Source: a virus
Length of the DNA stretch: 64,000 nt
IMG/VR virus record: IMGVR_UViG_3300008267_000033
Location: 82,213 to 146,212 of that record
Direction: 5' to 3' (one strand)
Shown: positions 17,993-25,199 of the stretch, piece by piece
Numbering within the stretch: the first letter of the stretch is position 1
Layout of the letters: each line of letters opens with the position of its first letter
Made by a program: the position numbers and the translations under genes
Notes under the pieces: model-generated
The model's input: only the letters and a program-made list of their open reading frames with translations
What the model was told of the DNA's origin: nothing
Database searches by the model: none

Positions 17993-18021
17993 ATTATATG
18001 CTATTTTGCTATTGGGTGCAA
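17993..18021 (-). promoter_or_regulatory. Sigma70-type promoter of clpA
   Basis: Minus strand TTGCAC (18016-18021), 17-base spacer, TATAAT (17993-17998), 26 bases before the ATG of clpA. The -35 is imperfect, the -10 is perfect. Confidence 0.55.
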
Positions 18022-18037
18022 CCTGTGCTGTGCCAAA

Positions 18038-18045
18038 ATATTTAT
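18038..18045 (-). promoter_or_regulatory. Late-type TAAATA box upstream of clpA
   Basis: Minus-strand ATAAATAT at the 3' end of the dnaJ-like gene, about 70 bases before the clpA ATG. Confidence 0.4.
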
Positions 18046-18827
18046 TCATGGTGCTTTTGAATAACATCAATGATTTCGGGTGCAATGTTGTCTGGAATTG
18101 ATGCCTGCAACTTTATAAGAATGTCTCCGGTGTTGCCATGGCGATCCCGTAGTCCTTGTGCTTTTAATCTTAACACAGTTCCAGGTTGTGTTCTAGCAGG
18201 TACTCGAGTGCTCAATGTTTTTCCAGTTAAGGTGTTTATGGTAAGATCACCGCCCAGGATCAAATTCCAAATGTCAATTCGGACTTCCTGTGCAAGATTC
18301 AGTTTATCACGCTGCCAAGTTTGATTCGGACTTACTCTAAATTGTGCCACCAGGTCAGCACCGCCCGGACCAATGCCTTCGTACTGCACATTGTCACCGT
18401 CATTGATGCCCAAAGGTATGTCAATTTCCACTGCACTCACACCGCTTTGTGTGCCCAGGCTCACTGTGCGTTTGCCACCAGTGGCCACATCCAGCAATGA
18501 GATCCACAATGTCATTCTCACATGACTGCGACGAGGATGTTGATGTTGTTGTGCAAACTGCTGCCCGAACATTTGCCCAAAGATGTCATTGATGTTTACG
18601 CCACCCGGATGTCCTTGGAATCCCGAAAACTGTGGTCTGGGATTGTCATACTCGGCACGTTTTTGTTCGTCACCCAGTGTGGCATAGGCTTCCTGTATGG
18701 CCTGAAACTTTTGAGTGTCGCCACCCTTGTCCGGATGGTGCTGACTGGCCAACTTACGAAAGGCTCGTTTGATATCGTCAGCAGTGGCAGTTTTTGGCAC
18801 GCCTAGTGCGGCGTAGTAGTCGGTCAT
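18042..18827 (-). CDS. DnaJ/CbpA-type co-chaperone
   Basis: 261 residues. An N-terminal J domain with Q-H-H-P-D-K-G-G contains the HPD tripeptide that stimulates DnaK ATPase; a Gly/Phe-type linker ([10 protein letters not shown]) follows, then a DnaJ C-terminal substrate domain. The Cys-rich zinc finger is absent, so it is CbpA-like (type B); it is shorter than host CbpA (about 306). No phage DnaK is visible, so it probably recruits the host DnaK. It has its own sigma70-type promoter with an inverted repeat over the -10, and is followed by clpA, suggesting a folding/proteolysis module. Confidence 0.88.
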   Translation of the reverse strand: MTDYYAALGVPKTATADDIKRAFRKLASQHHPDKGGDTQKFQAIQEAYATLGDEQKRAEYDNPRPQFSGFQGHPGGVNINDIFGQMFGQQFAQQHQHPRRSHVRMTLWISLLDVATGGKRTVSLGTQSGVSAVEIDIPLGINDGDNVQYEGIGPGGADLVAQFRVSPNQTWQRDKLNLAQEVRIDIWNLILGGDLTINTLTGKTLSTRVPARTQPGTVLRLKAQGLRDRHGNTGDILIKLQASIPDNIAPEIIDVIQKHHE

Positions 18828-18834
18828 AAGAAAA

Positions 18835-18860
18835 GTCCTGTACAGTTAATTATACAGGAC
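18835..18860 (-). promoter_or_regulatory. Inverted repeat over the dnaJ promoter -10 (candidate operator or leader hairpin)
   Basis: GTCCTGTA at 18835-18842 and its exact complement TACAGGAC at 18853-18860, 10 bases apart, cover the -10 and the transcription start. It could be a repressor operator or a hairpin in the leader RNA. Confidence 0.5.
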
Positions 18861-18877
18861 CCTGGCTTGGTTGTCAA
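18849..18877 (-). promoter_or_regulatory. Sigma70-type promoter of the dnaJ-like gene
   Basis: Minus-strand TTGACA (18872-18877), 17-base spacer, TATAAT (18849-18854). The -35 begins right after the stop codon of the upstream 71-aa gene. Confidence 0.75.
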
Positions 18878-19093
18878 TTATTTCTTTTCAGGTACTGGGG
18901 TGCCTTCTAGTTTCTTGTGTACTTTGATTTTTTTGCAATCTTGTGCAGGTTTGTTGGTCTTTTTGTCTACGACTACTTTGCCAGCTTTGTCTTTTCGGTC
19001 TTTGCAAACTTCTTTGATTTCGGCAGCGGCAAACACAGGAGTGGCAGCGACCGAGCCTATGGCTAGTGCGACGGATAATATGATTGTTTTCAT
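18878..19093 (-). CDS. Small exported Lys-rich protein
   Basis: 71 residues. M-K-T-I-I-L-S-V-A-L-A-I-G-S-V-A, ending V-F-A-A-A, is a Sec signal peptide with AxA-type cleavage near residue 22. The mature part is about 48 residues, Lys-rich with two Cys (E-V-C-K-D and Q-D-C-K-K) that could form a disulfide in the periplasm. It lies just downstream of the holin-like gene. I do not recognise a function; an exported lysis accessory or envelope-binding peptide is possible. Confidence 0.6.
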   Translation of the reverse strand: MKTIILSVALAIGSVAATPVFAAAEIKEVCKDRKDKAGKVVVDKKTNKPAQDCKKIKVHKKLEGTPVPEKK

Positions 19094-19105
19094 TGTGATT
19101 CCTTT

Positions 19106-19552
19106 TTAGAGTTCTGGGTAGTCGGGCTCAGGTGGTGCTTTTTTTCCGCCGAAGCCTGTGGTAACTGCTGCTGGAGCAGGTGCGAAACTGGGTTCAATTT
19201 TTGTGCCGGCTGGTGCAGAGACAAAGCTCATGCTGGGCGCAGGTGTTGGCAACGGCGTGCCTGGTGCTGTGGGATTCACAGCGGCTCCGGCCAGTTTTTC
19301 TTGTGTGCGACCAAATGCAGCAATGCCTAGCACTGCGCCCATGGCAATGTGGAATAGTCCTGCGCCTTGCAAGGTGAGTGGCTGCCACTGTGTGATTGAG
19401 GTGTTTTGAAACATCTGCAACATGGCCCACAGCACTGGGAATATGGCCATGTCCAGTGTACAGATACCCATGTACATCCATCCCATAGCTGGGCGCCATT
19501 TTTTCTGCATCCAATCTTCGTCTTTCTTTTCTGGTTTTTGTTCTTGTGACAT
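19106..19552 (-). CDS. Holin-like membrane protein
   Basis: 148 residues. A charged N-terminus (E-K-K-D-E-D-W-M-Q-K-K-W-R-P) precedes hydrophobic segments at about 22-48 (G-W-M-Y-M-G-I-C-T-L-D-M-A-I-F-P) and 62-80, then a Pro/Ala-rich soluble tail. The K-W-R-P start and D-M-A-I-F-P are typical of phage/GTA holin families. It would permeabilise the inner membrane to release the GH19 endolysin encoded at 21.5-22.1 kb. A perfect TATAAATA box followed by AAAGGAG precedes it, so late expression is likely. Confidence 0.7.
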   Translation of the reverse strand: MSQEQKPEKKDEDWMQKKWRPAMGWMYMGICTLDMAIFPVLWAMLQMFQNTSITQWQPLTLQGAGLFHIAMGAVLGIAAFGRTQEKLAGAAVNPTAPGTPLPTPAPSMSFVSAPAGTKIEPSFAPAPAAVTTGFGGKKAPPEPDYPEL

Positions 19553-19570
19553 GTGGGGCTCCTTTAGGAA

Positions 19571-19578
19571 TATTTATA
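19571..19578 (-). promoter_or_regulatory. T4-type late promoter box before the holin-like gene
   Basis: Perfect minus-strand TATAAATA, then 18 bases containing AAAGGAG before the ATG at 19552. It is the best match in the window to the T4 late consensus. Confidence 0.65.
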
Positions 19579-19636
19579 ACTTTTGGGTTAGATAACTGCT
19601 GTGTAATATTTGTGCAATATTGTTTTAAATAATAAT

Positions 19637-19780
19637 ATGGCTAAGTCTCAATCTGACCAACTGTACGAATATCTTTCCATGGTAAAACGTCCTTGGCTGT
19701 TTCTTGTGTCAGTGTTTAGCATGTTCCTAGTTATCTCTGCCATAGTGTTGAGTGCTGTGTGGTTTTATGTTCGCCACTAA
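19637..19780 (+). CDS. Small single-span membrane protein on the opposite strand
   Basis: 47 residues, M-A-K-S-Q-S-D-Q-L-Y-E-Y-L-S-M-V-K-R-P, then one strong membrane span (W-L-F-L-V-S-V-F-S-M-F-L-V-I-S-A-I-V-L) and a short basic end. A TAAATAAT box is directly upstream, and the TAA stop overlaps convergently the stop of the minus-strand gene ending at 19777. Charges predict a cytoplasmic N-terminus. Its position beside the holin gene suggests a lysis role such as antiholin, but this is inference. Confidence 0.55.
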   Translation: MAKSQSDQLYEYLSMVKRPWLFLVSVFSMFLVISAIVLSAVWFYVRH

Positions 19781-20112
19781 TGTTTTCTAGGGTGTTTGAC
19801 AAACCATTGCTCTAGTTGTTCTAAATCCAAATCACCGTCAAAGTGTTTTTTGAACCCCCGATAGAATCGTATTTTTTCTGGGTCGCCTGCAAAGCGAGCC
19901 ATGACTTGCTCTTCTTCCATGTGTGCTTGACGAAACTCTAGCAATAGTTCTTGATATGAATAATACGCAAACAACACAAAGCAAGTCACAAACAATACTA
20001 TGGCAAAGAACGCATTCAAGTATGCATGAAACACAATCAGCACCGCAGGTACGGCAAACACAGCCAGTATGGTGCCCAAGATCAACAACAAGGTTTTAAC
20101 GACTGGACTCAT
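19777..20112 (-). CDS. Small two-span membrane protein
   Basis: 111 residues. Two adjacent membrane spans (L-L-L-I-L-G-T-I-L-A-V-F and F-F-A-I-V-L-F-V-T-C-F-V-L) are followed by an acidic helical cytoplasmic tail ending in K-H-P-R-K-H. The start at ATG 20112 (M-S-P-V-V-K-T) was chosen over a longer in-frame form because the coding overlap with the upstream gene is then only 17 bases. It probably shares a unit with the coiled-coil membrane protein gene upstream. Function unknown. Confidence 0.6.
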   Translation of the reverse strand: MSPVVKTLLLILGTILAVFAVPAVLIVFHAYLNAFFAIVLFVTCFVLFAYYSYQELLLEFRQAHMEEEQVMARFAGDPEKIRFYRGFKKHFDGDLDLEQLEQWFVKHPRKH

Positions 20113-20920
20113 TTTGCTCAGACTCACGACGACGCTGTTCCAAGAACTCTTGGTATTCTTGCAATCGTCGTTGACGTTCAAACCACTCTTGTTTTTGCAC
20201 TGCTTCTAGTGTGTCTCTGTATCTGGTGTCAGTCACACCGCCCCAACGGCGTTGTGCATCATACGCAATGTACATGAACATGCCCATCACCGCAAACATC
20301 ACCACCACAGCGCCAATGCCCAGGGCAATTTCAAACTGATATTTCTGCATGCGTTGGCGTTTGCGGTGGGCTTTTTCAAGTTCATATGACATGAGCACTT
20401 TTTGTTCTTTGCCCAGGTCCTTGGTCATGCTTTCCACTTCGGTGAACAGCGCACCCAGTTCAGGTGGGCTTTGGTAGATCATGAGTTCGCGCAGTTCCTT
20501 GCCCATGGCCTCCAGTTGCTTTTTCATCAGCACACGTTTCAGCGCACGTTTTGCTAGACTGTCACCACCTGAATACACTTCAGTTTTTGATCGTTTTTCT
20601 TCGTCTTCCAGCACTGCTAGACATTTGAAATAGTTGTCGTAGTAGGCGCCCAGGGCATCGCCAATCTCTGTGTAGATATTGGTGTTTTCCTCACTGCGTT
20701 TGTTTAGGTCTCGTACCCGGGTTTTTTCTTCGTTGAGTTGTTTGACCGCAGCATCAGGCACTGGCCGGCCATCGTACTTTTTGTGAAACTGATCGTCAAG
20801 ATCTCGAAGTACGCCTTTAACATCGCCCGCGGCACTTTTGATGTCCTTGTACAGTTGACATCCTTTTTTCACGGCTGCAACAGCCGTGTTGGCCAAGGCA
20901 AATAGTGTTAGTGGATCCAT
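20096..20920 (-). CDS. Coiled-coil membrane protein conserved in T4-like phages
   Basis: 274 residues. The N-terminus M-D-P-L-T-L-F-A-L-A-N-T-A-V-A-A-V-K-K-G-C is followed by long charged helices (about 25-190), one membrane span near 200-225 (I-A-L-G-I-G-A-V-V-V-M-F-A-V-M) and a C-terminal Arg/Gln/Glu coiled coil. The N-terminal signature is one I recognise from T4-like cyanophages. Its place in the lysis region and the long coiled coil hint at an envelope or spanin-like role, which is not shown. A TTAAATAC box lies about 34 bases upstream. Confidence 0.6.
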   Translation of the reverse strand: MDPLTLFALANTAVAAVKKGCQLYKDIKSAAGDVKGVLRDLDDQFHKKYDGRPVPDAAVKQLNEEKTRVRDLNKRSEENTNIYTEIGDALGAYYDNYFKCLAVLEDEEKRSKTEVYSGGDSLAKRALKRVLMKKQLEAMGKELRELMIYQSPPELGALFTEVESMTKDLGKEQKVLMSYELEKAHRKRQRMQKYQFEIALGIGAVVVMFAVMGMFMYIAYDAQRRWGGVTDTRYRDTLEAVQKQEWFERQRRLQEYQEFLEQRRRESEQNESSR

Positions 20921-20954
20921 TGTTATTGCTCATGCCACTACGCTGGTGGCTTGA

Positions 20955-20962
20955 GTATTTAA
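20955..20962 (-). promoter_or_regulatory. Late-type TAAATA box before the coiled-coil membrane protein
   Basis: Minus-strand TTAAATAC about 34 bases before the ATG at 20920, in the 70-base gap between two genes. Confidence 0.4.
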
Positions 20963-20990
20963 CAGATCCTTGTGCGAGATCTAGTGGGTG

Positions 20991-21530
20991 TTACACAAAC
21001 GGTATCCACAGCCAAATACCTTGGCTCAACAGCACTGTGCCAATCACAGCCACCACTTCGCTGATGCGATACATGGTGTTGTTCACACTCAAAATGCTGG
21101 CACTCAACAGCACAATAGCCAGTTGAAATGCCAGGGACGCAAAGGTCAACCATGGTGTGTGGCGTGTGGCTTCATCACGTGCGGCTTCGTGGGCCTGTGC
21201 CTTTTGCAATAGTTCACGCTTGCCTTCCGCCTTCACAGGGTCTGATTCGTAACGTGCAATCTTGGCCTCCAGTAGTGCTCTGCGCTGGGGATCACGTGTT
21301 TCTTCCAGTTGTCCTTCAGCAATGCTTTGTTTGATGCTTTTGCTTTGATAGAACGCATAGGTGTCTGTGGCTTTGAGCATGTTCTTTAGCACAGCACCTG
21401 AGTAGTTGTTTGAAAAGTATGTGGTCACGGCCATGAACAGGGCCATGATCACAATCACAAGTCCGGCTTTGTCTTTGATTGCTGCTTCACGTTCTGAACG
21501 TGATAAGGGTTTTGTTTCTGCTTCTGCCAT
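20991..21530 (-). CDS. DUF4337-like membrane protein
   Basis: 179 residues from the ATG at 21530 (M-A-E-A-E-T-K-P-L-S). One span near residues 23-42 (L-V-I-V-I-M-A-L-F-M-A-V), a helical region with Y-Q-S-K-S-I-K-Q-S (the W/F-x-x-Y-Q-x-K-S-x-K hallmark of DUF4337), then two C-terminal spans. Members are small inner-membrane proteins of unknown role in proteobacteria and large phages. It follows the endolysin gene with a one-base gap in a lysis-region operon. Confidence 0.65.
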   Translation of the reverse strand: MAEAETKPLSRSEREAAIKDKAGLVIVIMALFMAVTTYFSNNYSGAVLKNMLKATDTYAFYQSKSIKQSIAEGQLEETRDPQRRALLEAKIARYESDPVKAEGKRELLQKAQAHEAARDEATRHTPWLTFASLAFQLAIVLLSASILSVNNTMYRISEVVAVIGTVLLSQGIWLWIPFV

Positions 21531-21531
21531 G

Positions 21532-22146
21532 TCATGCTCCCATAATGTGTAAGGCGTGTTCGTAATGCTTGATACGATCTTCAAGACCAATGTAACCACC
21601 ATTGATCTTTTTAGTCATCTTCTTGATGTCGCCGGCATCTGCTTCCACATTCAAGTTGTTGCTTTCCCAGAACCAGCAGGCTGATTGTGCGGCACCTTCA
21701 AATGTACCTAGGTATTCTGCGGCTTCTTCAGCGGAGATTTCCAAGCTGGCAGCAAAGTTTTCATAGTTGCTCTTGCCGGTGAGTTGAATCAGTCCACGAC
21801 CGCAGTAGCGATATCCGTCACCTGAGTGTTCGTCACCATTGCCCATGCGACTTGCATACACTCGGTTGGCAATCATTGCAGGCTTCTTGGCATAGGCCTG
21901 TGCTAGTTCTGCTGTGGGGAAATATTTGCCAAAAATCTTTTGTAGGCTTTCTGCCTTGTAATTAAGATTTTCTTTGATAAATCTAAAATTTCCTGACTCA
22001 TGTGCGCACTGTGCAATAAAAGCAGCAATGCGACGAGGTGTGTTGATCTCATAATCTGGCAGTAACTGGTCCAAGGCTTCCAACCAGTGTTCAGCATGGG
22101 GTATACCATGTACCATTTGTTTTAGTTGTCCGAGTGTTAGTTCCAT
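21532..22146 (-). CDS. Endolysin, glycoside hydrolase family 19 (chitinase/lysozyme type)
   Basis: 204 residues, typical for phage GH19 endolysins. I-A-A-F-I-A-Q-C-A-H-E-S-G contains the catalytic Glu (A-H-E-S), and G-R-G-L-I-Q-L-T-G-K-S-N-Y is the conserved substrate-binding loop. It cleaves the peptidoglycan glycan strand. No signal peptide is visible, so release depends on the holin-like protein. Immediate neighbours are a lipoprotein (o-spanin-like) upstream and a DUF4337-like protein downstream. Confidence 0.88.
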   Translation of the reverse strand: MELTLGQLKQMVHGIPHAEHWLEALDQLLPDYEINTPRRIAAFIAQCAHESGNFRFIKENLNYKAESLQKIFGKYFPTAELAQAYAKKPAMIANRVYASRMGNGDEHSGDGYRYCGRGLIQLTGKSNYENFAASLEISAEEAAEYLGTFEGAAQSACWFWESNNLNVEADAGDIKKMTKKINGGYIGLEDRIKHYEHALHIMGA

Positions 22147-22155
22147 CTTGGCTCC

Positions 22156-22443
22156 TTATTTTATGTTGTTGAATATTTGTTGTTGTTTTTGATACCATTC
22201 AATCCAGGCATCTGTTTTGACAGCACACTCATAGTAGGTGCCGTAGTTCACAGTCACAGTCCTTGATATGTCACTTAGACGGGCATCATCAGGAATTTTT
22301 TGCAGTTGTGGACAGGCCGTCATGGCCACGTTGCCCGGTGCTTCGGGGAACCGTGCTGTTACAGGTACTACTGTACTGCATCCAGTGGCAAGGAATGCCA
22401 GTATCACAAACACCACTAGAAAGAACAATTTAATCGAATGCAT
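22156..22443 (-). CDS. Outer-membrane lipoprotein, o-spanin-like
   Basis: 95 residues from ATG 22443, which overlaps the stop of the upstream gene (TGATG). M-H-S-I-K-L-F-F-L-V-V-F-V-I-L is a signal peptide ending in the lipobox L-A-T-G-C, with Cys near residue 22. The mature protein is small, with one further Cys pair and a helical end (W-I-E-W-Y-Q-K-Q-Q-Q). Size, lipobox and position next to the endolysin fit an outer-membrane spanin (Rz1-like). The likely inner-membrane partner is at 23168-23626. Confidence 0.6.
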   Translation of the reverse strand: MHSIKLFFLVVFVILAFLATGCSTVVPVTARFPEAPGNVAMTACPQLQKIPDDARLSDISRTVTVNYGTYYECAVKTDAWIEWYQKQQQIFNNIK

Positions 22444-23171
22444 CAGCAGTTCCAACGACGTCGTGCTTTGCATATGGCTTTGTCAGGAGTCTTGGCACAA
22501 CTGATGCTGTGCATTTTCATTTGTCCACGACTGCGGCTGCAATAACTCTTTCTACGCTTGGATGCCTTGCCACCTTTTTTGAGTTTGCCAGGTTTGGTGG
22601 TTACAGCAGTTTTTAGTTTTGAGCCAGGATTTTCTCTGCGGTAAGCATTCACAGCCTTTTGACTCATGCCATCTGTCTTGTCACGTTTGTTGGCTTTTTG
22701 CCAGTCTTCCATCACACCTTGCTGACTGTACATATCCATCAGTTGTCGAATATAGAAATTATAAAAACCACGACGGCCGTTGTATTCTCTGTCTCCAAGC
22801 ACAGTCTTTAGTGCGGCTACAGCATCATTTACTTCCGAACCACGCATTATTTTTAGTGCATCCGTCACAAGTGAATCAACTTGTTGTGTGTCTTCCGCCA
22901 TGTCTTGTGATTCCATGATGGGCTCTGAAGTCACAGCAAAAGCATACAGTTCATCTTCGGTGAGTGTTTCCAAATCTTCCCAGATCACTTCAGCATCCAC
23001 ACCGTTGTGTTGGGCCAGACGTTCAATGATGGATTCGATAAGATCAAACTCTTCCTCAAGTTCTACACTTTCGTTCTTGGGCTTCTTGCCAGCTTTTTTC
23101 ATTGCAATGGCCGTTGCAGCCTGTTGTGGATGTGCCGACTTGGCTTCTGCTAAGATTTCATTAATTTTCAT
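22443..23171 (-). CDS. Internal-head-like protein with capsid-targeting-like start and basic Cys tail
   Basis: 242 residues. M-K-I-N-E-I-L-A-E-A is a near copy of the T4 capsid-targeting sequence (T4 IPIII: MKTYQEFIAEA), with the cut predicted after E9. Further candidate sites are D-M-A-E (residues 90-93) and G-V-M-E. The middle is acidic and helical; the last 90 residues are strongly basic with S-K-R-R-K-S-Y-C-S-R-S and end K-A-R-R-R-W-N-C, a module widespread in large phages (DUF6321-like). Probably packaged in the head and ejected with DNA. Its placement between the two spanin-like genes is unusual. Confidence 0.7.
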   Translation of the reverse strand: MKINEILAEAKSAHPQQAATAIAMKKAGKKPKNESVELEEEFDLIESIIERLAQHNGVDAEVIWEDLETLTEDELYAFAVTSEPIMESQDMAEDTQQVDSLVTDALKIMRGSEVNDAVAALKTVLGDREYNGRRGFYNFYIRQLMDMYSQQGVMEDWQKANKRDKTDGMSQKAVNAYRRENPGSKLKTAVTTKPGKLKKGGKASKRRKSYCSRSRGQMKMHSISCAKTPDKAICKARRRWNC

Positions 23172-23626
23172 TTGGGTGCCTCTGCTGCATCATTATGCGC
23201 TTTGATAAATTCTCTAGGAATTTCACACTGACCACCAGGCGCAAACTTTGTATCATATTGTACAATTTCCCGGTCAATGTATTTGGTGATGGTTTCGCCA
23301 CGTGTGCGTATGACCTGTGTCTTGGTCACAACCTTGGTGACAATCTTGACATTTTCTTCTTTGCTTTGTGCTTCAGCAGCCGCGACTCGCGCTTCTACTG
23401 CCGCCACACGCTCACGCCATTCTTGTTCAATTGCATAGCCGCCGCGCCAGTACACACCAAGAACCAACAGTGCCATGCCCAGGACCTGTGCGGGCGTCCG
23501 ATATTGGTTAATGATGGGTATGCGCTTGATAAAGAACACTGTCACAGTCAGTGCGATACCTACCAACAGTACAATGTTGCAGATCCAAAGTATAAGTGCG
23601 TCAGGTAAGAAATGTAAAATCCACAT
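23168..23626 (-). CDS. Inner-membrane protein with coiled coil, i-spanin-like
   Basis: 152 residues. Two or three N-terminal membrane spans (L-I-L-W-I-C-N-I-V-L-L-V-G and V-L-G-M-A-L-L-V-L-G), then a periplasmic coiled coil (R-V-A-A-V-E-A-R-V-A-A-A-E) and a Lys/Thr-rich stretch. This fits an inner-membrane spanin-type protein, though classical i-spanins have one span. The stop overlaps the next gene's start. An ATAAATAT-like box (CTAAATAT) ends 4 bases before its ATG. Confidence 0.55.
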   Translation of the reverse strand: MWILHFLPDALILWICNIVLLVGIALTVTVFFIKRIPIINQYRTPAQVLGMALLVLGVYWRGGYAIEQEWRERVAAVEARVAAAEAQSKEENVKIVTKVVTKTQVIRTRGETITKYIDREIVQYDTKFAPGGQCEIPREFIKAHNDAAEAPK

Positions 23627-23630
23627 ATTG

Positions 23631-23638
23631 ATATTTAG
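23631..23638 (-). promoter_or_regulatory. TAAATA box overlapping the upstream stop codon
   Basis: Minus-strand CTAAATAT; its TAA is also the stop codon of the 342-aa gene and 4 bases separate it from the ATG at 23626. Confidence 0.4.
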
Positions 23639-24663
23639 CGAAGTAGCAATAGGTCATGTGTGTTGGTAGGCAGTTTGTCTAAATGATGCACATTCAGATG
23701 CAGTCTATTTTTGTAAACTAACTCATGCAACAAATAAACCTCATCAAATATATCAAAATTCAACTCACTCCAGTCTTTGTCTTGTCCCTGCTGTATTGCC
23801 TGTATAATTTCTTTGTGTTCTTGATCCCTGTGCATTGTGGTCTGTAATTTAGACCATTGACCTAGTACATTGTGTGCCGGCGCTGTTGATCCCACGGCCA
23901 AATGATCAAACATGTGTTGAATTGATTCCAAGGTATTGTCACGCAGTTGATCTAGAGATATAAATCTTATCTTGGGAAACTGTGCTGGTAACAGAGCCCA
24001 ATGACTCACATAGTCCGAAAACTCATATCTAATAGACTGTGCCATTACGGTACGCAACTGTCCCAGGGAAAGATTTTGAGTTTGATCACATTGAAATTTA
24101 TTCATCAAGCGTTGGTACCAGGCTCGAGATTCATAATAACTCATTTGTATTTTGGCTCGTTCAATAGGATCCTCGGCAGTCAACCAAGCCTGGGACGAGA
24201 TCATTATTTGGGCCTCTTCACTGCCCGGAGCAAAACTGTTGATTTTTTTGTCATACATACCAGGTGACCAAACAACTTTTTTGCAGTTGTTGTGCCACCA
24301 CCAAATCTTACTAGTAACAGTTGGATATATTACACAGACCTGTACTGAATAATTTTGAAAATATTGCAGATGACCATGAGTCAAGTTGTAATAAAAATTT
24401 GACAGCCCTTTTTCATTGAACATTTTGCCGTTGTGGTCCAAGGGCCAGATACATGATACCACTGTGTCATACTGAGTACTCACAAAATCACGGTAACATT
24501 GTGGTGTGACCAACAGTTTGTATTGATCTGACAGCACATAGCCGTGGCTGTTGCCATCGGTGTGAAACGGCAAATTTTGCTCTTGCAACTCTGCAGGGGT
24601 GTTACACAACCACTGTAAAAAAGTGCCGTAGCAACCTGTGGGATAATATATTAGTTTATTCAA
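23635..24663 (-). CDS. P-loop (sulfotransferase-like) protein
   Basis: 342 residues. The N-terminus K-L-I-Y-Y-P-T-G-C-Y-G-T-F-L-Q-W resembles the 5'-phosphosulfate-binding loop of sulfotransferase-like P-loop proteins. R-F-I-S-L-D-Q-L-R-D-N-T-L further on is consistent with the second (3'-phosphate) region. No signal peptide is seen. Function is uncertain: it may modify a glycan, since a similar P-loop protein is encoded at 27.1-27.7 kb and sugar-modifying genes lie at the left end. It overlaps the amidotransferase gene by 4 bases. Confidence 0.45.
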   Translation of the reverse strand: MNKLIYYPTGCYGTFLQWLCNTPAELQEQNLPFHTDGNSHGYVLSDQYKLLVTPQCYRDFVSTQYDTVVSCIWPLDHNGKMFNEKGLSNFYYNLTHGHLQYFQNYSVQVCVIYPTVTSKIWWWHNNCKKVVWSPGMYDKKINSFAPGSEEAQIMISSQAWLTAEDPIERAKIQMSYYESRAWYQRLMNKFQCDQTQNLSLGQLRTVMAQSIRYEFSDYVSHWALLPAQFPKIRFISLDQLRDNTLESIQHMFDHLAVGSTAPAHNVLGQWSKLQTTMHRDQEHKEIIQAIQQGQDKDWSELNFDIFDEVYLLHELVYKNRLHLNVHHLDKLPTNTHDLLLLR

Positions 24664-25199
24664 TTAAACAGCACCGCAATTTCTCTTGGAACCCATGGTT
24701 CTTTCATGCGCTCAGGATGCCACATTATGCCAGCTGTCAAGCCATGTATCCAGGCTTCCGTGTTGCCGTCTGGGTCGTGTGCCAAGCCAGTTGCCCCAGG
24801 AGGCAGTTGTTTTATGCGCAGGGTATGATAACTGTTGACTAGGTGCTGTTGATTGTTATAAGAGATTTCATGATAACTGCCCTGGTGATCATCCACAGGC
24901 ACAATTGAGCCGCCTAGTTTGGTTGTCAACAGTTGACAACCATGACAAATACCTATCACAGGAACATTACGAGCTGTCATGACGTCAATCAATTCATGTT
25001 CAACTTGGTTGCGCACAGGATGGTCATCGCCGCCGGTGATGATCAACACATCTAGATCTGGGATTGATATTGGGAGTCTGTTTGGAATAGAAACAAGCGT
25101 ATGTCCTTGCAAAAACTCATACCATGAGTGCTCCAAGGAATCATACGCTCGATCTCGGTGAAACAGGACTCGTTGGGTGAGTCCTATTCGCATTACCAA
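24660..25199 (-). CDS. Class I glutamine amidotransferase-like hydrolase
   Basis: 179 residues. G-I-C-H-G-C-Q-L-L contains the nucleophile elbow Cys (G-x-C-x-G), and M-W-H-P-E-R near residue 160 supplies the catalytic His and Glu. This is the C26-type gamma-glutamyl hydrolase/amidotransferase fold, short for the family (usually 220-250). It may hydrolyse a gamma-glutamyl amide or feed ammonia to a partner. Neighbours are a ferritin-like protein and a P-loop transferase. Confidence 0.75.
   Translation of the reverse strand: MVMRIGLTQRVLFHRDRAYDSLEHSWYEFLQGHTLVSIPNRLPISIPDLDVLIITGGDDHPVRNQVEHELIDVMTARNVPVIGICHGCQLLTTKLGGSIVPVDDHQGSYHEISYNNQQHLVNSYHTLRIKQLPPGATGLAHDPDGNTEAWIHGLTAGIMWHPERMKEPWVPREIAVLFN

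Larger units (their letters stand above)
6031..22907 (-). repeat. Dispersed 14-bp seam repeat encoding (Q)GVAE
   Basis: Plus-strand TCCGCCACACCTTG and close variants, read on minus as Q-G-V-A-E or the like, occur at 6031, 6238, 6427, 6610 (458-aa gene), 9179, 10388, 10694 (1129-aa gene), 22708 and 22894 (242-aa gene). Two copies, 6031 and 6238, extend further into a shared S-V-R-E-Q sequence. Each copy sits between dissimilar protein modules. The entry spans the first to the last copy; only the listed short stretches belong to the repeat. Confidence 0.65.
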
